Origin: Chara braunii
Taxonomy: Eukaryota; Streptophyta; Charophyceae; Charales; Characeae
Assembly: GCA_003427395.1 (NCBI GenBank)
Contig: BFEA01000673.1
Location: forward strand, 442,391-475,003
DNA: 32,613 nt
Direction of reading: 5' to 3'
Below, in pieces: positions 17,580-27,319 of the stretch (position 1 is the first letter of the stretch; the number at the start of each line of letters is the position of its first letter). Position numbers and translations under genes: made by a program. Under the pieces are notes generated by a model that saw only the letters and a list, made by a program, of their open reading frames with translations, did not search any database and had not been told where the DNA came from.

Positions 17580-20230
17580 AGGCGCGGTGGCGGATGTCGA
17601 AGTCATAGTCCTGCAGACGCACCGCCCACGTTTGCAGCGTCCCTGTGTAGTCCGTGTTGTTGTGTAGGGACAGCAGCGGCTGATGATCCGTTACCAGCAC
17701 AAATTTCTGGCCCTAAAATACGATCGGAAATGCTGAATCCCCCACACCACCTCCAGGCATTCGCATTTGCAGGCTTCGTAATTAGCCTGCGCCTGGCTCA
17801 GCGTCTTGGACGCATACTCAATGACGTGTTCCCTTCCGTCTGCCCCGTGCTGAGTCAGCAATGCCGATATCGCCTGCGGCTGCCAGTCGGTGCAAAGTGC
17901 AAACGGTCTTGTCGGGTCGGGACGCGCCAACTCAGGAGCAGATGTCAGAGCCTCCTTCAATGCCTGAAACGCCGCTTCGCATTCCGGCATCCAGATCAGC
18001 TGCTCCTCTTTCTTCAGCACGTTCGTGAGGGGCTTCGCTACACGCGCGAACCCCTTCATGAAGCGTCGGTAATAGGATGCCATCCATAGAAAAGCCCGAA
18101 CCTGGGTGAGTGTGACCGGTGCTGGGGCTTCGTGAACTGCTGCCACCTTCCTCGGATCCGGTTTTAGTCCATCGACCGTGACGATGTACCCGAGGAATGA
18201 GATTTCCGACAAGAAGAACTTGCTTTTTTCCAAGGCCACCTTGAACCCCGCATCTTTTAGTGCATGCAAAACCCACTCAATGTGTTCCACGTGGTACTCG
18301 TGTGTTTTTGAAAAGACCAAAATATCATCCATGTACACAATCGCGCAGAAATTGATCACGGGTTGGGTTAGTCGGGTTTGGTTAAAGAACTCGGCGAAGG
18401 CCATATTCATGGCCCGCTGAAACGTTGCGGGTGCCTTACAAATTCCCATGGGACACTGGACCCATTGCCACGTGCCCTCAAATAGGACAAAAGCGGTTTT
18501 GGGTCGGTCCTCCAGTCGGACTGCGACATGGTGAAAACTGTGTTGGATATCGAACTTGGAAAAGACTCGGGCGGCCCCGATAGCATCTAACAAATCGTCG
18601 ATTCGCGGCAAGGGATACACGTCTTTGGTAGTGATAGCGTTCAATTTTCGGTAATCGATGCATACCCGGACCGAGCCATTTCGTTTTGGCACGAGGACCA
18701 CGGGAAAAGACCACGGTCCCAGCAATGGTACGGCCCACCCCAACCGCTCGAATTCCCGTACCCTTTCCAACGCCAACAGTCTTTCTTTAAGGGAATATCA
18801 ATACGGTCGGCAATGTATCGGGGCGTGATCCCCGGTATCAATCGCGTGTTGCATCAAAGGGGTTAGCCCTATGTCGTGGTCCTGAATACTGACGGCCTTA
18901 GGATAGGCCCGTATAACTGCCAGGAGGAGGCGTTTGTATTCATCCGAAACATGGGCTGGTAACTGAACTTTTACGGTTCCCCCAGGAAGGGAGACCATCG
19001 TCGTAACCGTGGGGACCGCCGCGCTGGCATCGGGCAAGGCCCTAAGCAAAGAGTTGTCGGTTCTCACGGAAAGAACAGTCGCACTAAGTTGACTGTCCAC
19101 CGGACTCATCGGCTCGCTTTCCATGTCACTGTCGTTGTCCAGTTCAGGTTCGGCCAAGGGTTCTACCGAAAAGGTCTGCGCCTGTTCCCTCGGTCCCCAC
19201 CGACATTCCCTTGTCCGGGGTTGAAATGACACCCCCTCTTTCAAGAGTATCGCGGCTTTCTCATTCGTGAGTAGGGGCCGTGGAGGTCGAAAAGATAAAT
19301 CGCACAACCCCCTCAGCTCGGTAAATCTTTCAGGTAGGGGGTCCGTTCTGAGATATAAGGACGCAGGGGGTTCTGAAAAGTCAGCTATTCAGGACACCCT
19401 CAGCAGGGGTTCCCCCTGCACCACGGAGGAGAACGCGTGCGACCAATTGGCCTCGCTCCGAACTATCTCTAGGGGTTCTTGCCGCCAAGAATGGCGCCAT
19501 TGGTCCTGAACCCGGATCGGATATCGGTCGAGTACATCAGTCTCGTCAGTTTTCAACGAGGTGTCATTTTCGTCTGGTGACAGGCGTCGGATCATGTTGA
19601 TTTGATGGGCTTTCGTGGTGATTCGAGGCGCCGGCTGGGTGCGCATACGCACCGCCAATCTCATTGGTATCGTTTGTGGTTTGGGGTGGGCCGATGTGAG
19701 CACCACCTTACAGCTGTCAAAGTGCATTCGCGCTCCGACCTCCACCTGCCACGGAATGCCTAGCAGAACATCATACGCCTGTACATCCAGCACGATTTTA
19801 TCCCACAAACAATGCACCCGCCCCACCCGTATAGGCACGTTGTTATCCGCCCTTTACAATGAATGTTGTCTTCCGTAGCGGATATATACAGTTCATCCGG
19901 TCGGAGGGGCTGAACCTGTTCTTCCCTTCCCAATCGTTTCATCAGTCTCCAAGAAAAGGCGACTGATGACGATCCTGAGTCTAGGATGGCGGCCGAGGGG
20001 TTTCCCCTGACCTCACAGTCACACTCTACGCTTTTCCAGGTTATAGGATAGGCCAAGAGGAATACTTTGGGTTTTTCCAAGGCAGAATCTACGGTCTGGA
20101 TCATCCCTATGCGGTTGGCTTCGTGCACCTCCGAGGTAGAGGGCTGTGACTCATCGTTTGTGGCTGGGTCCCGTAGGACCGGCCTTTTGCACTTTCGACT
20201 TTCCTCGAATCGGCACCAGTTTTTGAGGCA
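17580..20230 (-). pseudogene. pol: Protease, RT and RNase H, copy B
   Basis: Protease motif DSGSSSVAFSWRL lies in the gag frame; a 1-base deletion near 19841 then shifts the frame. The linker is cut by TGA at 19389 and TGA at 18798, both CGA in A. The RT is open from 18776 on the - strand, with CIDYRKLN, FSKFDIQHSFHH and YMDD at 18324-18335. It passes without a stop into the RT connection and RNase H (the Glu codon replaced by TAG in A is intact here). A 1-base deletion near 17708 breaks RNase H, and a ~37-bp deletion removed its HGNTDGL motif. Each copy has breaks the other lacks. Confidence 0.92.
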
Positions 20231-21521
20231 TCGTTCGATCAATTTTTCGTTCGCCACTTCGGAAATGGTTAGCAGACAGGGAATAGGGACGGGGATCCGT
20301 AGATCCAGAGCCTTCAAGGCATCCAATACGACGATATGGCCATCCTTGTATTCAGGACCAGGTACCGCAAGATCTTTGAATCCTGGTCGCCACGGCACGA
20401 GGTCGCTTTCCTCGGTAATCCGTTGGACGTGACGTATCACTCCGATGGTCCCGGGTTCGAACATCGCTGCCGCCATGTACTCATCGGGTCCTATCTCACT
20501 GGCCGCAAGGGTCACCATCTTCGTCGTTCCCGTGTCCATTATCGTGGCTACCCTCCCATGTCCTGCAGCGGTGGGAGCAGCCAGCGGGATTTGGGAAGGT
20601 CCGGTGGGCCCGCCCTGAGTTCGAGGTTCCGGACAATCTTTTGCAAGGTGGCCTGGCTGATTACAGTTATAACAGCGTAGGGGTGGGACAACCCCGGCCA
20701 CGAACGGTCTTATCATAGGGGCTCCGACAGCCATAGCCGCCTGTTGCCGTTGTGTGGTGGCTATGCGTTGCCGTTGCAGACCTTGAACAAACTCCGTCAA
20801 CGGGGCTACTACCGTAACTAGTTTGGCCGCGACCTCTTTCATGGATACTTCTTCCTCGCCCCGGCCTCTTTGTGTTTGACTAGAGCGACAGGAGGTCGAA
20901 GCAGAGGAGGAAGCTTTCCGATCCGAGCCTTTTTTTGCCGGACCCAACCCGAAGCGATCTTCGAACATTCGTGCCGTAGCGGAATAGCTATTGCGTCGAA
21001 CACCCGAAGGGTCATCTTCGTCGGATTCTGAGTCCAGGCCCACATCATAATTTTATTTCCTGTACTTAATTGCGTACTGAATTAGCTCCGGCAGGGTATG
21101 TTCTATAAGGTTGCATTTCTTGCGGATTTTTTTCCGCAGACGAGAATCTGACAGTCCTCTAACGAAATCAATCCGTACCATTTTCTCATCCACCCCGGAC
21201 CGTTCGGCTAGGTACGTAAAACGTTCAGCATATCTAGGCAGGCTGCTCGAGAAATTTCCTCTGGAAGGCTGCCCAATTAGTGAAGGGGTTTTGTCCATAC
21301 CACTCAAAACCGGTTCTGGCTAACCTTTCGGGAATTCGTTTTCGGAGCAACTGATCCGCCCAGCTCTGGGCTTTCAGGACAGCTAGCCAAGTGCGAGGGT
21401 CGGTGTCATCTTCAGAAAAAATGGGAACTTTGGAGAGAGGAGGTACAAAACACAGGGGATGATTGGCCATCCCCGTATGGTTATCATTGTCGTTTTCAAC
21501 CCCAATTCCGGGTTCCACCAT
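20231..21521 (-). pseudogene. gag: gag polyprotein region, copy B (disrupted)
   Basis: Starts MVEPGIGVEN at 21521, the same start as A. The capsid-like part (FEWYGQNPFTNWAAFQRKF) is followed by a deletion of about 70 bp that changes the frame, then RYAERFTYLAERS and RKKIRKKCN, then TAA at 21053 (Glu in A). From 21043 the frame is open through an acidic segment (SESDEDD), a Ser/Arg-rich part, an intact CCHC knuckle CYNCNQPGHLAKDC (20633-20674), and on into the protease. The uninterrupted join shows gag and pol share one frame in this family. Confidence 0.85.
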
Positions 21522-21603
21522 CGCAGGAGGCGGGTTTCGAGCCCGGGCTCCCGCTCGGTTCTGATTGCTATTCTCGGCCCTCCGTCGACGGGGAGCCGGC
21601 CTA

Positions 21604-21641
21604 CTAAAAAAAAGTGAGAAAAATCCGAAAAGAAAGATTAG
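21604..21641 (-). promoter_or_regulatory. Candidate 3' splice site before gag, copy B
   Basis: On the - strand: CTAAT (21637-21641), about 30 pyrimidines, then AG (21604-21605), 83 bases before the gag ATG. CTAAT matches the plant branchpoint consensus better than the CTGAT of A. Conservation in both copies favours use as an acceptor. Confidence 0.4.
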
Positions 21642-21701
21642 AAAAAAAAACTTTAAAACAGGGTAGTCGTCCTAGAAAAACCTCGGAGCCGAAACGAATC
21701 A

Positions 21702-21713
21702 GCTCTGATACCA
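21702..21713 (-). other. Primer-binding site for initiator Met-tRNA, copy B
   Basis: GCTCTGATACCA on the + strand, i.e. TGGTATCAGAGC on the - strand, identical to copy A and directly after the 5' LTR. Confidence 0.9.
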
Positions 21714-21786
21714 ACCTCACGTCCCCTCGCGGCTTCCCGTACGGGGTCGCCGATCAGAGTTCTAGGAGGGGCATGGCCGTGAATTT

Positions 21787-22527
21787 TTGGCCGTAAGGGT
21801 TGAGTCTCTCGGACGGAACGGGAGGCCCTCGTTTCGTGGCCGAGGTTTTTCTCGGAGTCGAACTGTCGTCGCGAAGTCCGTGGGGGTCGGATTACTCCGA
21901 AACGATAAAATCAGAAGGGTTTCTATAAAAATGAATTGTCATCGTGCATCGGGACGGGAAAAGGCATCAAGGGGAGGGGGTCATGGCGACAGACAACAAA
22001 AACTCCGACCATCGTGGGTTCGGGGGATAGGTGGTGGGTTTGAAGCCTTCAGGCCTCGTCATCAGCCTCCCGAAGTGGCCGAACCATCGGGTTTTCGTTG
22101 TAGAGGTGGTTGGTCCGAGGCTCTCAAGCCTCGGCGTCGGACTCGCAGAGTCCGTGCGAAAGTTGGCGAGAGGGTGAAGCGGCGGAAGGGCTCGTCAGCA
22201 TTCGAATTCGAAATTGCGCGGGCAGCACCTCCGCGCTACGGGAAAGCTCGGGGAAACGCGTCGCTCCCTCGTAGCCCAGGACCAGCCGTCGCCAAGAACA
22301 CCAGTCCCCCTGGCGACACTAGCGGCAATCAAACTGTGGCGGCCACACGGCGTGAGCGGCCAACCAGGGCAACACAATCAAACCCGTATAAGGCAATATT
22401 AGAGTCGGGGAATCAAAACGCTCAATCAAGACAAACCCGTTCCCCCTTATATCACAAGCCCGAGGCGGGTCCCGCCAACACACTTGCTCCGTTCGCCTCA
22501 GCGCGCCGTACGTCCGCATCGCATTAG
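21787..22527 (+). other. Long antisense open frame in the B 5' LTR (246 codons)
   Basis: Runs opposite to element B through R/U5. Similar over its length to the antisense frame in the A 5' LTR, with many substitutions but no stop. Basic, Arg- and Pro-rich, no recognised domain. Equally compatible with a chance frame. Confidence 0.25.
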
Positions 22528-23420
22528 ACGCTGTCGTCGTCTGTGATGAGGAAGGTCGTTAGCTCGAGGACACAATCAGAGGTACGCGATGAACACGGGC
22601 AAGATCCCGCGTTCCCAGTCATCTGAACCAACACCGACTCCATACAACACTCGACGCAACTCTTCTCTCTCAAAAGTATGTGCGTAGGGGGAAGATGACG
22701 AAATCTAAGCTTTCTCCCCTTGGCGGGGGCGTCGACCGTCCGCGCGGATGCAGGCGGTTGACGTCACCGGTATGGGGACGAGAAGCTCTAAATGCGATGA
22801 CTGTGAGTTCAAAAGGAAGCCGATCAAGAAAGGGAGAGAGAGTGAGTTACGCCGAGACCGCGCGAGAGCGCCGAAAAGGCCGCGGAGGGGAGGGGAACAA
22901 CCGGATCAACACACTCGTACTCCTAAGTAGACGGTCCCCCAGTTCTGTTTCCCCACCCCCGCCCGGACGAGTACATACACGCATACATGCATGCTGTCAA
23001 CAACCCTTGACAGGACATTTAATCATCCATGGACCTTCGACATCACTCATGCGCACAACCAGCTCCCATCACTCGGGGCTTCCACACACGACATGCATAG
23101 ATAAAGCAGCAATGGAGATAAAAGCGAGTCCTTCTTGTACACAAAATTTCAATTAACTGCTGCCCCCAGGCGCAGCCTTCAAAACTTTCCAAGACCACCG
23201 ACCACCATAGCCACAAGGCCCTGCCGCGGCCATCGTCCAATCCCCACCACTGCTCAGTCCCTCCGACTGCTTCGCCCCGAGACTACTGCGGGGTCCACCC
23301 CACGTTGTCACTCCGCCCGTCCTTGGGCTCGTCGAGCCTGTTCGGCTTCGCGGACTCTCCCGCATAGCTCGTGCAGCATTGCAGCCGAGATCAAAGAGAG
23401 GGAGAGGAGAGGGTTGCGCG

Positions 23421-23428
23421 AATTTATA
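23421..23428 (-). promoter_or_regulatory. TATA box of the B 5' LTR
   Basis: AATTTATA on +, i.e. TATAAATT on -, in the same GC-rich context as in A, about 590 bases into the LTR. Transcription would run leftward into element B. Confidence 0.75.
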
Positions 23429-24018
23429 GCGCGGGAGGCGGCGGGTTAACAGCGCGAGGTGCGGGCAGCGCAGGGTGTAGATGAGCAGGACAGGAGAGAG
23501 AGAGGTGGGGAGTTAGAGGGTTCGACCCGGGGGATTGCATGGCTACGTGATTGGGGTGTTCGTCCAAGTGGTGCGCAGTTCCCCGCTTTCCACATTGATC
23601 CGAGCATCCCAACTATGCAGCCGATCACTTCGCAGGGTAAGGATCGAGCTGGGCGGAGGGAAGGCGAAGAGTTCGGCATGGGGAAAAATGCGCGCAGCGA
23701 GAAGGGAAGATGGAGCGGGGATGCAAAGCAAGAAACGGGGATGCGAGACGCGTGAAGAAATCGGAGCGTGGGCGTGCGCGCGCAAACATTCAAAAGTCCC
23801 AAACGCCCCCGTTTCTTGGTTTTCATACCACGGCCGCTACTCGCCTGCGCGGAAGTTATTAACCAAGCAAAATGAAAAAGCTGTTTCAAAAAAAAAAAGG
23901 AAACAAAAGCAAAAAGAAAGAAAAATCCCTTTCTGTCCGTGTCTGTACTTCGGGGCTTCCGCGGGATTTTTCCTCAGGGATACGGCAAGCCGCGCGGTAC
24001 GGATCTAAGCTTATCACA

Positions 24019-24660
24019 TGAGACAGCTCCCTTATCACTGGTCTAGACTGATGGAGTATGAGGGACCTGAAGGTGATCTTTGTCATCCTATCATACCCAA
24101 TCAGGCCCCTAATTTTTAACCATTCCAACCATTCTCTCTGCCTCATGGACTCTAGTTCCTCCAACAGGGTCAGGTTACGTTTCCTTTGTTGGGCCCAATA
24201 GTAGTCAGAGAAAGGATCTTTCCCCATCTTTTCTTCTGCCTCTTCTATTTCCCTTTGGGCCTTTTTTTCTTTCCAAGATCTTTGAGGCCTTCATTCGAGA
24301 GAAGGTACTTAAACCACCAGTACTTGGCCCATATATCGGCCGCGGGCCTTAGCGTTAACGCTACCCGAAGTTTGCGCTTCAGGCAACCGGACCTGGAACG
24401 CCGCCAGCCTTTCCGAAAACCAAAATCGAATTGGCATTTCGGCGGGAAACGGCGCGCAGGGCACTTCCAGGCTCGGCTGCGATAGCTGGGCCAAGTACTG
24501 GCGGTTTAATGCTGACGTTATGATGCGCAGTCCCACTCTTCCCAGACATGTTCTTGGCTAAACAGGTCCTTCGCAGCTAGCCAGGCAGTCATCTGATCCC
24601 TTACCCAATCCGGAATGCCCTTATCTTTTTAGGGGTAACTTCGGCGCAGTCACGAAAACA
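24019..24660 (-). pseudogene. Unidentified coding-like remnant cut by the B LTR
   Basis: On the - strand several stretches read like real protein in shifting frames. One is 24018-24260 (KAQREIEEAEEKMGKDP, FSDYYWAQQRKRNLTLLEE, REWLEWLKIRGLIGYDRMTK), rich in Glu, Lys, Trp and Arg and probably helical. Another is about 24536-24309 (NRQYLAQLSQPSLEVPCAPF, IRFWFSERLAAFQVRLPEAQ). A third is about 24530-24636 (GIPDWVRDQMTAWLAAKDLF, SQEHVWEEWDC). The first is interrupted exactly where the B LTR begins. A run of seven A at about 24266 breaks the frame upstream. I do not recognise the family; it could be a host gene fragment or another transposon's gag-like gene. Confidence 0.4.
24309..24509. mobile_element. 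TTAA-ended inverted repeat, MITE-like candidate
   Basis: TTAAACCACCAGTACTTGG at 24309 pairs with CCAAGTACTGGCGGTTTAA ending 24509: 23 bases with one mismatch (24309-24331 and 24487-24509), with weaker pairing for about 20 further bases inward. Both ends carry TTAA, the target used by piggyBac-type elements. At 201 bp with no transposase it would be non-autonomous. It overlaps the coding-like remnant, so one of the two readings may be misleading. Confidence 0.4.
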
Positions 24661-24677
24661 GTTTGTAATTGCATTTA

Positions 24678-24750
24678 AAACTGCGTTTTAGCAGTTTAGT
24701 CAGGGCCCGAGTTTCAATTGCAGTTGAAACTCGGGCTGCCTTTCGGTAGC
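24678..24750. other. Three consecutive stem-loops
   Basis: AAACTGC-GTTTTA-GCAGTTT (24678-24697), GCCCGAGTTTCAA-TTGCAG-TTGAAACTCGGGC (24705-24736, 13 perfect pairs) and GCTGCC-TTTC-GGTAGC (24735-24750, one G-T pair). The second and third overlap by two bases. Loops are 4-6 bases. Candidate structured RNA or fold-back remnant. Strand unknown. Confidence 0.6.
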
Positions 24751-24752
24751 AG

Positions 24753-26709
24753 TTCAGTCAGCCTGAGTCAGGGCCCTCGTCTATCCACGAATAGCAGATT
24801 AAACATGGTCCTGGCTCAACCTGTCTCGATCCCCCGACCTCGTTTTCAGAAAAAGAAATTTTAGCATAGTGCACAATATTGGTCTAAGGGATTAGGATCT
24901 ATCGTGGCACCTTAGTATTCAGAACGTTACTCAGTCTGGGCGCTGTCGAGCACATCGTTCTGACACCGCACGTGGCAGTGCGGGACCCTCTCGGCCGCGT
25001 CACTCAGGAATTGGACCAACCTCGTCACGAACACACAAATGGAGCTTCCTTAGGCCGCTCCGGCCGAGTGCTCCAGCCATACCTCTCGCGAGCCCTTACG
25101 ACAAGATAGGGCCTACGCGAGGCACAACCTACCTCCACCTTACGGGAGCTGTCACCTCCCTTCGGTGGGCGTATCCCCGCCGAGCTACAAGTCCACAATA
25201 CGAAAGTTACTCGGTTGCAATCGCAGAGGTGCACCAGCCGAGGGCATTTCTCATTCGCTGTAGCATAGGGCGTACGCGCGGTAATACGCCTATCGGACCC
25301 GCACGCGAACCGACATCTTGAGGGGCCTGAGGTCCCAAGCGCGGCCCGTCGTCGGTCGACTAGGACGCATCCCACACACCACGCGCACACCACTTTAACA
25401 ACCACAGGACAGCAACACACACACACATACGCACGAAACGACACAACACGAACAACGCGATACAAACAACGCGACAACGCTCCTAGCCCCTCGGTAGCCA
25501 TCCCATAACTTTNCGATACGAAAATCAAATTGGCGCCGCGCACGAGACTTAATATAAAACCGCGCGGANGCAGGGCTGACTCATATCGATTCGCAATGCA
25601 AGTATTCGCACGCAGTCGCAATGATGGCGTACCATGCAGTACCCATACTCACGCGGTCCTCGTTGATCCCGAAGGTCGCGTTCGACACCCAAGTGTCGGC
25701 TGACACNCGCCTTGAGGGTTAATCTCTCGACNTTGGATAACCACCATGTGCGGTTGAAGACCACACACCCTNTTCTGCACCTTAGGNAAAGTGGGTGGTA
25801 CANANGTCCGCACCTGTGGTGGCANTCGTTTCTCGCGGCCCTNGGGATAGGTCCTACCCAGGCCTGGGCGAAAGTCAAGAGGTTTGACTTTGATGGCTGC
25901 CACGGACTACAACGTCCAACCATAACAATCTCTAAAAAGCAAAGGTAAAAAGAGAATCTCCCTTTTTTCTCGAGATATGATCTGGTTAACCCTTATGCAC
26001 GATTACAGTAGGCCTCTCAAGTACTCAGGGCACTTATAAATATATAAGGTTTAGTTATATAAGACGATCACTTCTCACAGTCACAGTGAGNCCCCTCTCA
26101 GCCATATATGTATGTAATCGCAGGCAATCACATCCAAAGTCCGACCCACAAACGCACCTGCAATCACATCAAAGATTCAACCAAAAGTCCACACACTACA
26201 CNGGGTCAACTTCAACCATTCCTTGCACTCATACCCCTCGCTTTNGCCATACAAGCCTCACTCGTGCAACTCTCAAATAAATACTCAGTACTTTTGTTGG
26301 ATGACCATTCAATAATGTCCGGGTGAAAACACAACCAAACAGTTCAAATCACAAGGCTAAACCCTTTAGGTTGAGTGGCAGGAGTGAATTGGAGTTGAAT
26401 CGTAAACCAACGAATCGGCAACCGGCCTGTTATCAGNGATAACAGAAGATGATCCTCGCAGGATCAAGCTAAAACTAGTCCAAATCCTGAATCAGACGGT
26501 CAAGAGGACCTGTAACACAAGACAGGCCAAACTCAAGCTAAGTCTACAAATTCACAGGGAATAATCCCCGTATCATGACTTAACTCAAAGTTATCTGCCA
26601 ACTAAGTCCAAACCTACCTCTAAGCCAGTGCCTAATCAAAGGTAGATTAATCGCAGAATCTCCCCTATTCAGGGTGGATCACCAAAATCGCCACCTGTCG
26701 AAATATAAT
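24753..26709. other. Gene-free stretch with scattered ambiguous bases
   Basis: No convincing ORF. A 198-codon frame on - (25025-25621) has odd composition and contains N. CA-rich DNA lies at 25370-25450. Single N bases start at 25513. Small perfect hairpins occur: AAAGTCAA/TTGACTTT (25871-25891), CTGTTATC/GATAACAG (26427-26445), GATCCT/AGGATC (26451-26465), and the palindrome CCCAGGCCTGGG (25857-25868). A TATAAATATATAAGG word at about 26035 on + could be a TATA box, unsupported otherwise. Confidence 0.6.
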
Positions 26710-27125
26710 CTGACTCCTCTAAATCAAGAAAATTTTGGCAGCGCTTCCCGTAGGAAAAGTGTCTTTCCAGATTTTATATCAGCCCAAATACTAAAACAGA
26801 AATAGTCTTTGAGTTTCCAAAGTCCAATTTTGTCTAACTCTCTGAATTAGCAAAAATTTGGGCAGCACTCCNTTTAGAAAAAGAGACTTCCCAGATTTTT
26901 ACTAAGCCACATATGAACCTTAGACAAGTTGAACTTTGAANAACCAAAATTTGACTAACTCCTTGGATTTGCAGAAATTTCAGCAGCGCTTCCCGTAGAG
27001 AAAGTTGCTTACCAAAATTTATACAAAGCCAAGTAGAATAAAAGATCCGAGAAAATGCGAGAATCGACCTAAGAAAAATAAACTTAACCCAGAAAATGCA
27101 NAAATTGAAACTAACTCCTATCGCT
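26710..27125. repeat. Tandem array, about 122-bp units, GGCAGCGCTTCCCGT core
   Basis: Three diverged units start near 26710, 26834 and 26954 with CT(G/A)ACTC, then GAATTAGCAAAAATTT-type sequence, then (G/A)GCAGC(G/A)CTTCCCGTAG, then AAA(A/G)TG-CTT-CCAGATTT-type sequence and AAGCCA. Core spacings are 124 and 121 bp. A partial fourth unit starts near 27111. As far as I recall, similar GGCAG-CTCCCC words recur in long LTRs of plant gypsy elements, but I could not check this. Confidence 0.75.
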
Positions 27126-27222
27126 CTAGCACGTGGCGAGCCTCTAAAGCAACTACNGGTCAAACTGAAATTCAGACCAAGTAGTAGCCTCACTCAGTCA
27201 CATGCAAGGCCAAACCACAAAG

Positions 27223-27228
27223 GTAAGT
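27223..27228 (+). promoter_or_regulatory. Consensus 5' splice-donor sequence
   Basis: AAAG then GTAAGTACT on the + strand, a full match to the donor consensus, about 100 bases before the hairpin array. No exon was identified. Confidence 0.2.
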
Positions 27229-27319
27229 ACTCTCACCATCCCAAAGCATACTTAAACAAACAATAGTTCATAATCTCTCGATGCTTTGTTCCCTTATACC
27301 CAGCTTACATAGGGCATAA

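Larger units (their letters stand above)
13003..24018 (-). mobile_element. Ty3/gypsy LTR retrotransposon, copy B (degenerate)
   Basis: Second copy of the same family, on the opposite strand, with the same domain order and primer-binding site. The 5' LTR is complete (about 2.3 kb); the 3' LTR is reduced to about 375 bp of rearranged pieces. The coding region has its own breaks: a deletion of about 70 bp in gag, 1-base deletions near 19841 and 17708, a ~37-bp deletion at the end of RNase H, and several TGA or TAG codons. Bases next to the two LTR ends (TGAGA on one side, CAAAT on the other) do not match, so no target-site duplication is seen. Confidence 0.95.
21714..24018 (-). repeat. 5' LTR of copy B (complete)
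   Basis: About 2.3 kb, beginning TGTGATAAGCTTAGATCC at 24018 and ending at the primer-binding site. It is the only complete LTR in the window and defines the full length. It contains the U3 with a T-rich tract, the TATA box at 23421-23428, the long R/U5 with small hairpins, and the antisense open frame. The LTR ends GTGAGGT rather than the usual CA, so its last few bases may be mutated or misplaced. Confidence 0.92.

Noticed and set aside
25025-25621. 198-codon frame on the - strand
   Set aside because: Contains ambiguous bases, odd Cys/Val/Arg-rich composition and no recognisable domain; the CA-rich repeat alone produces part of it.
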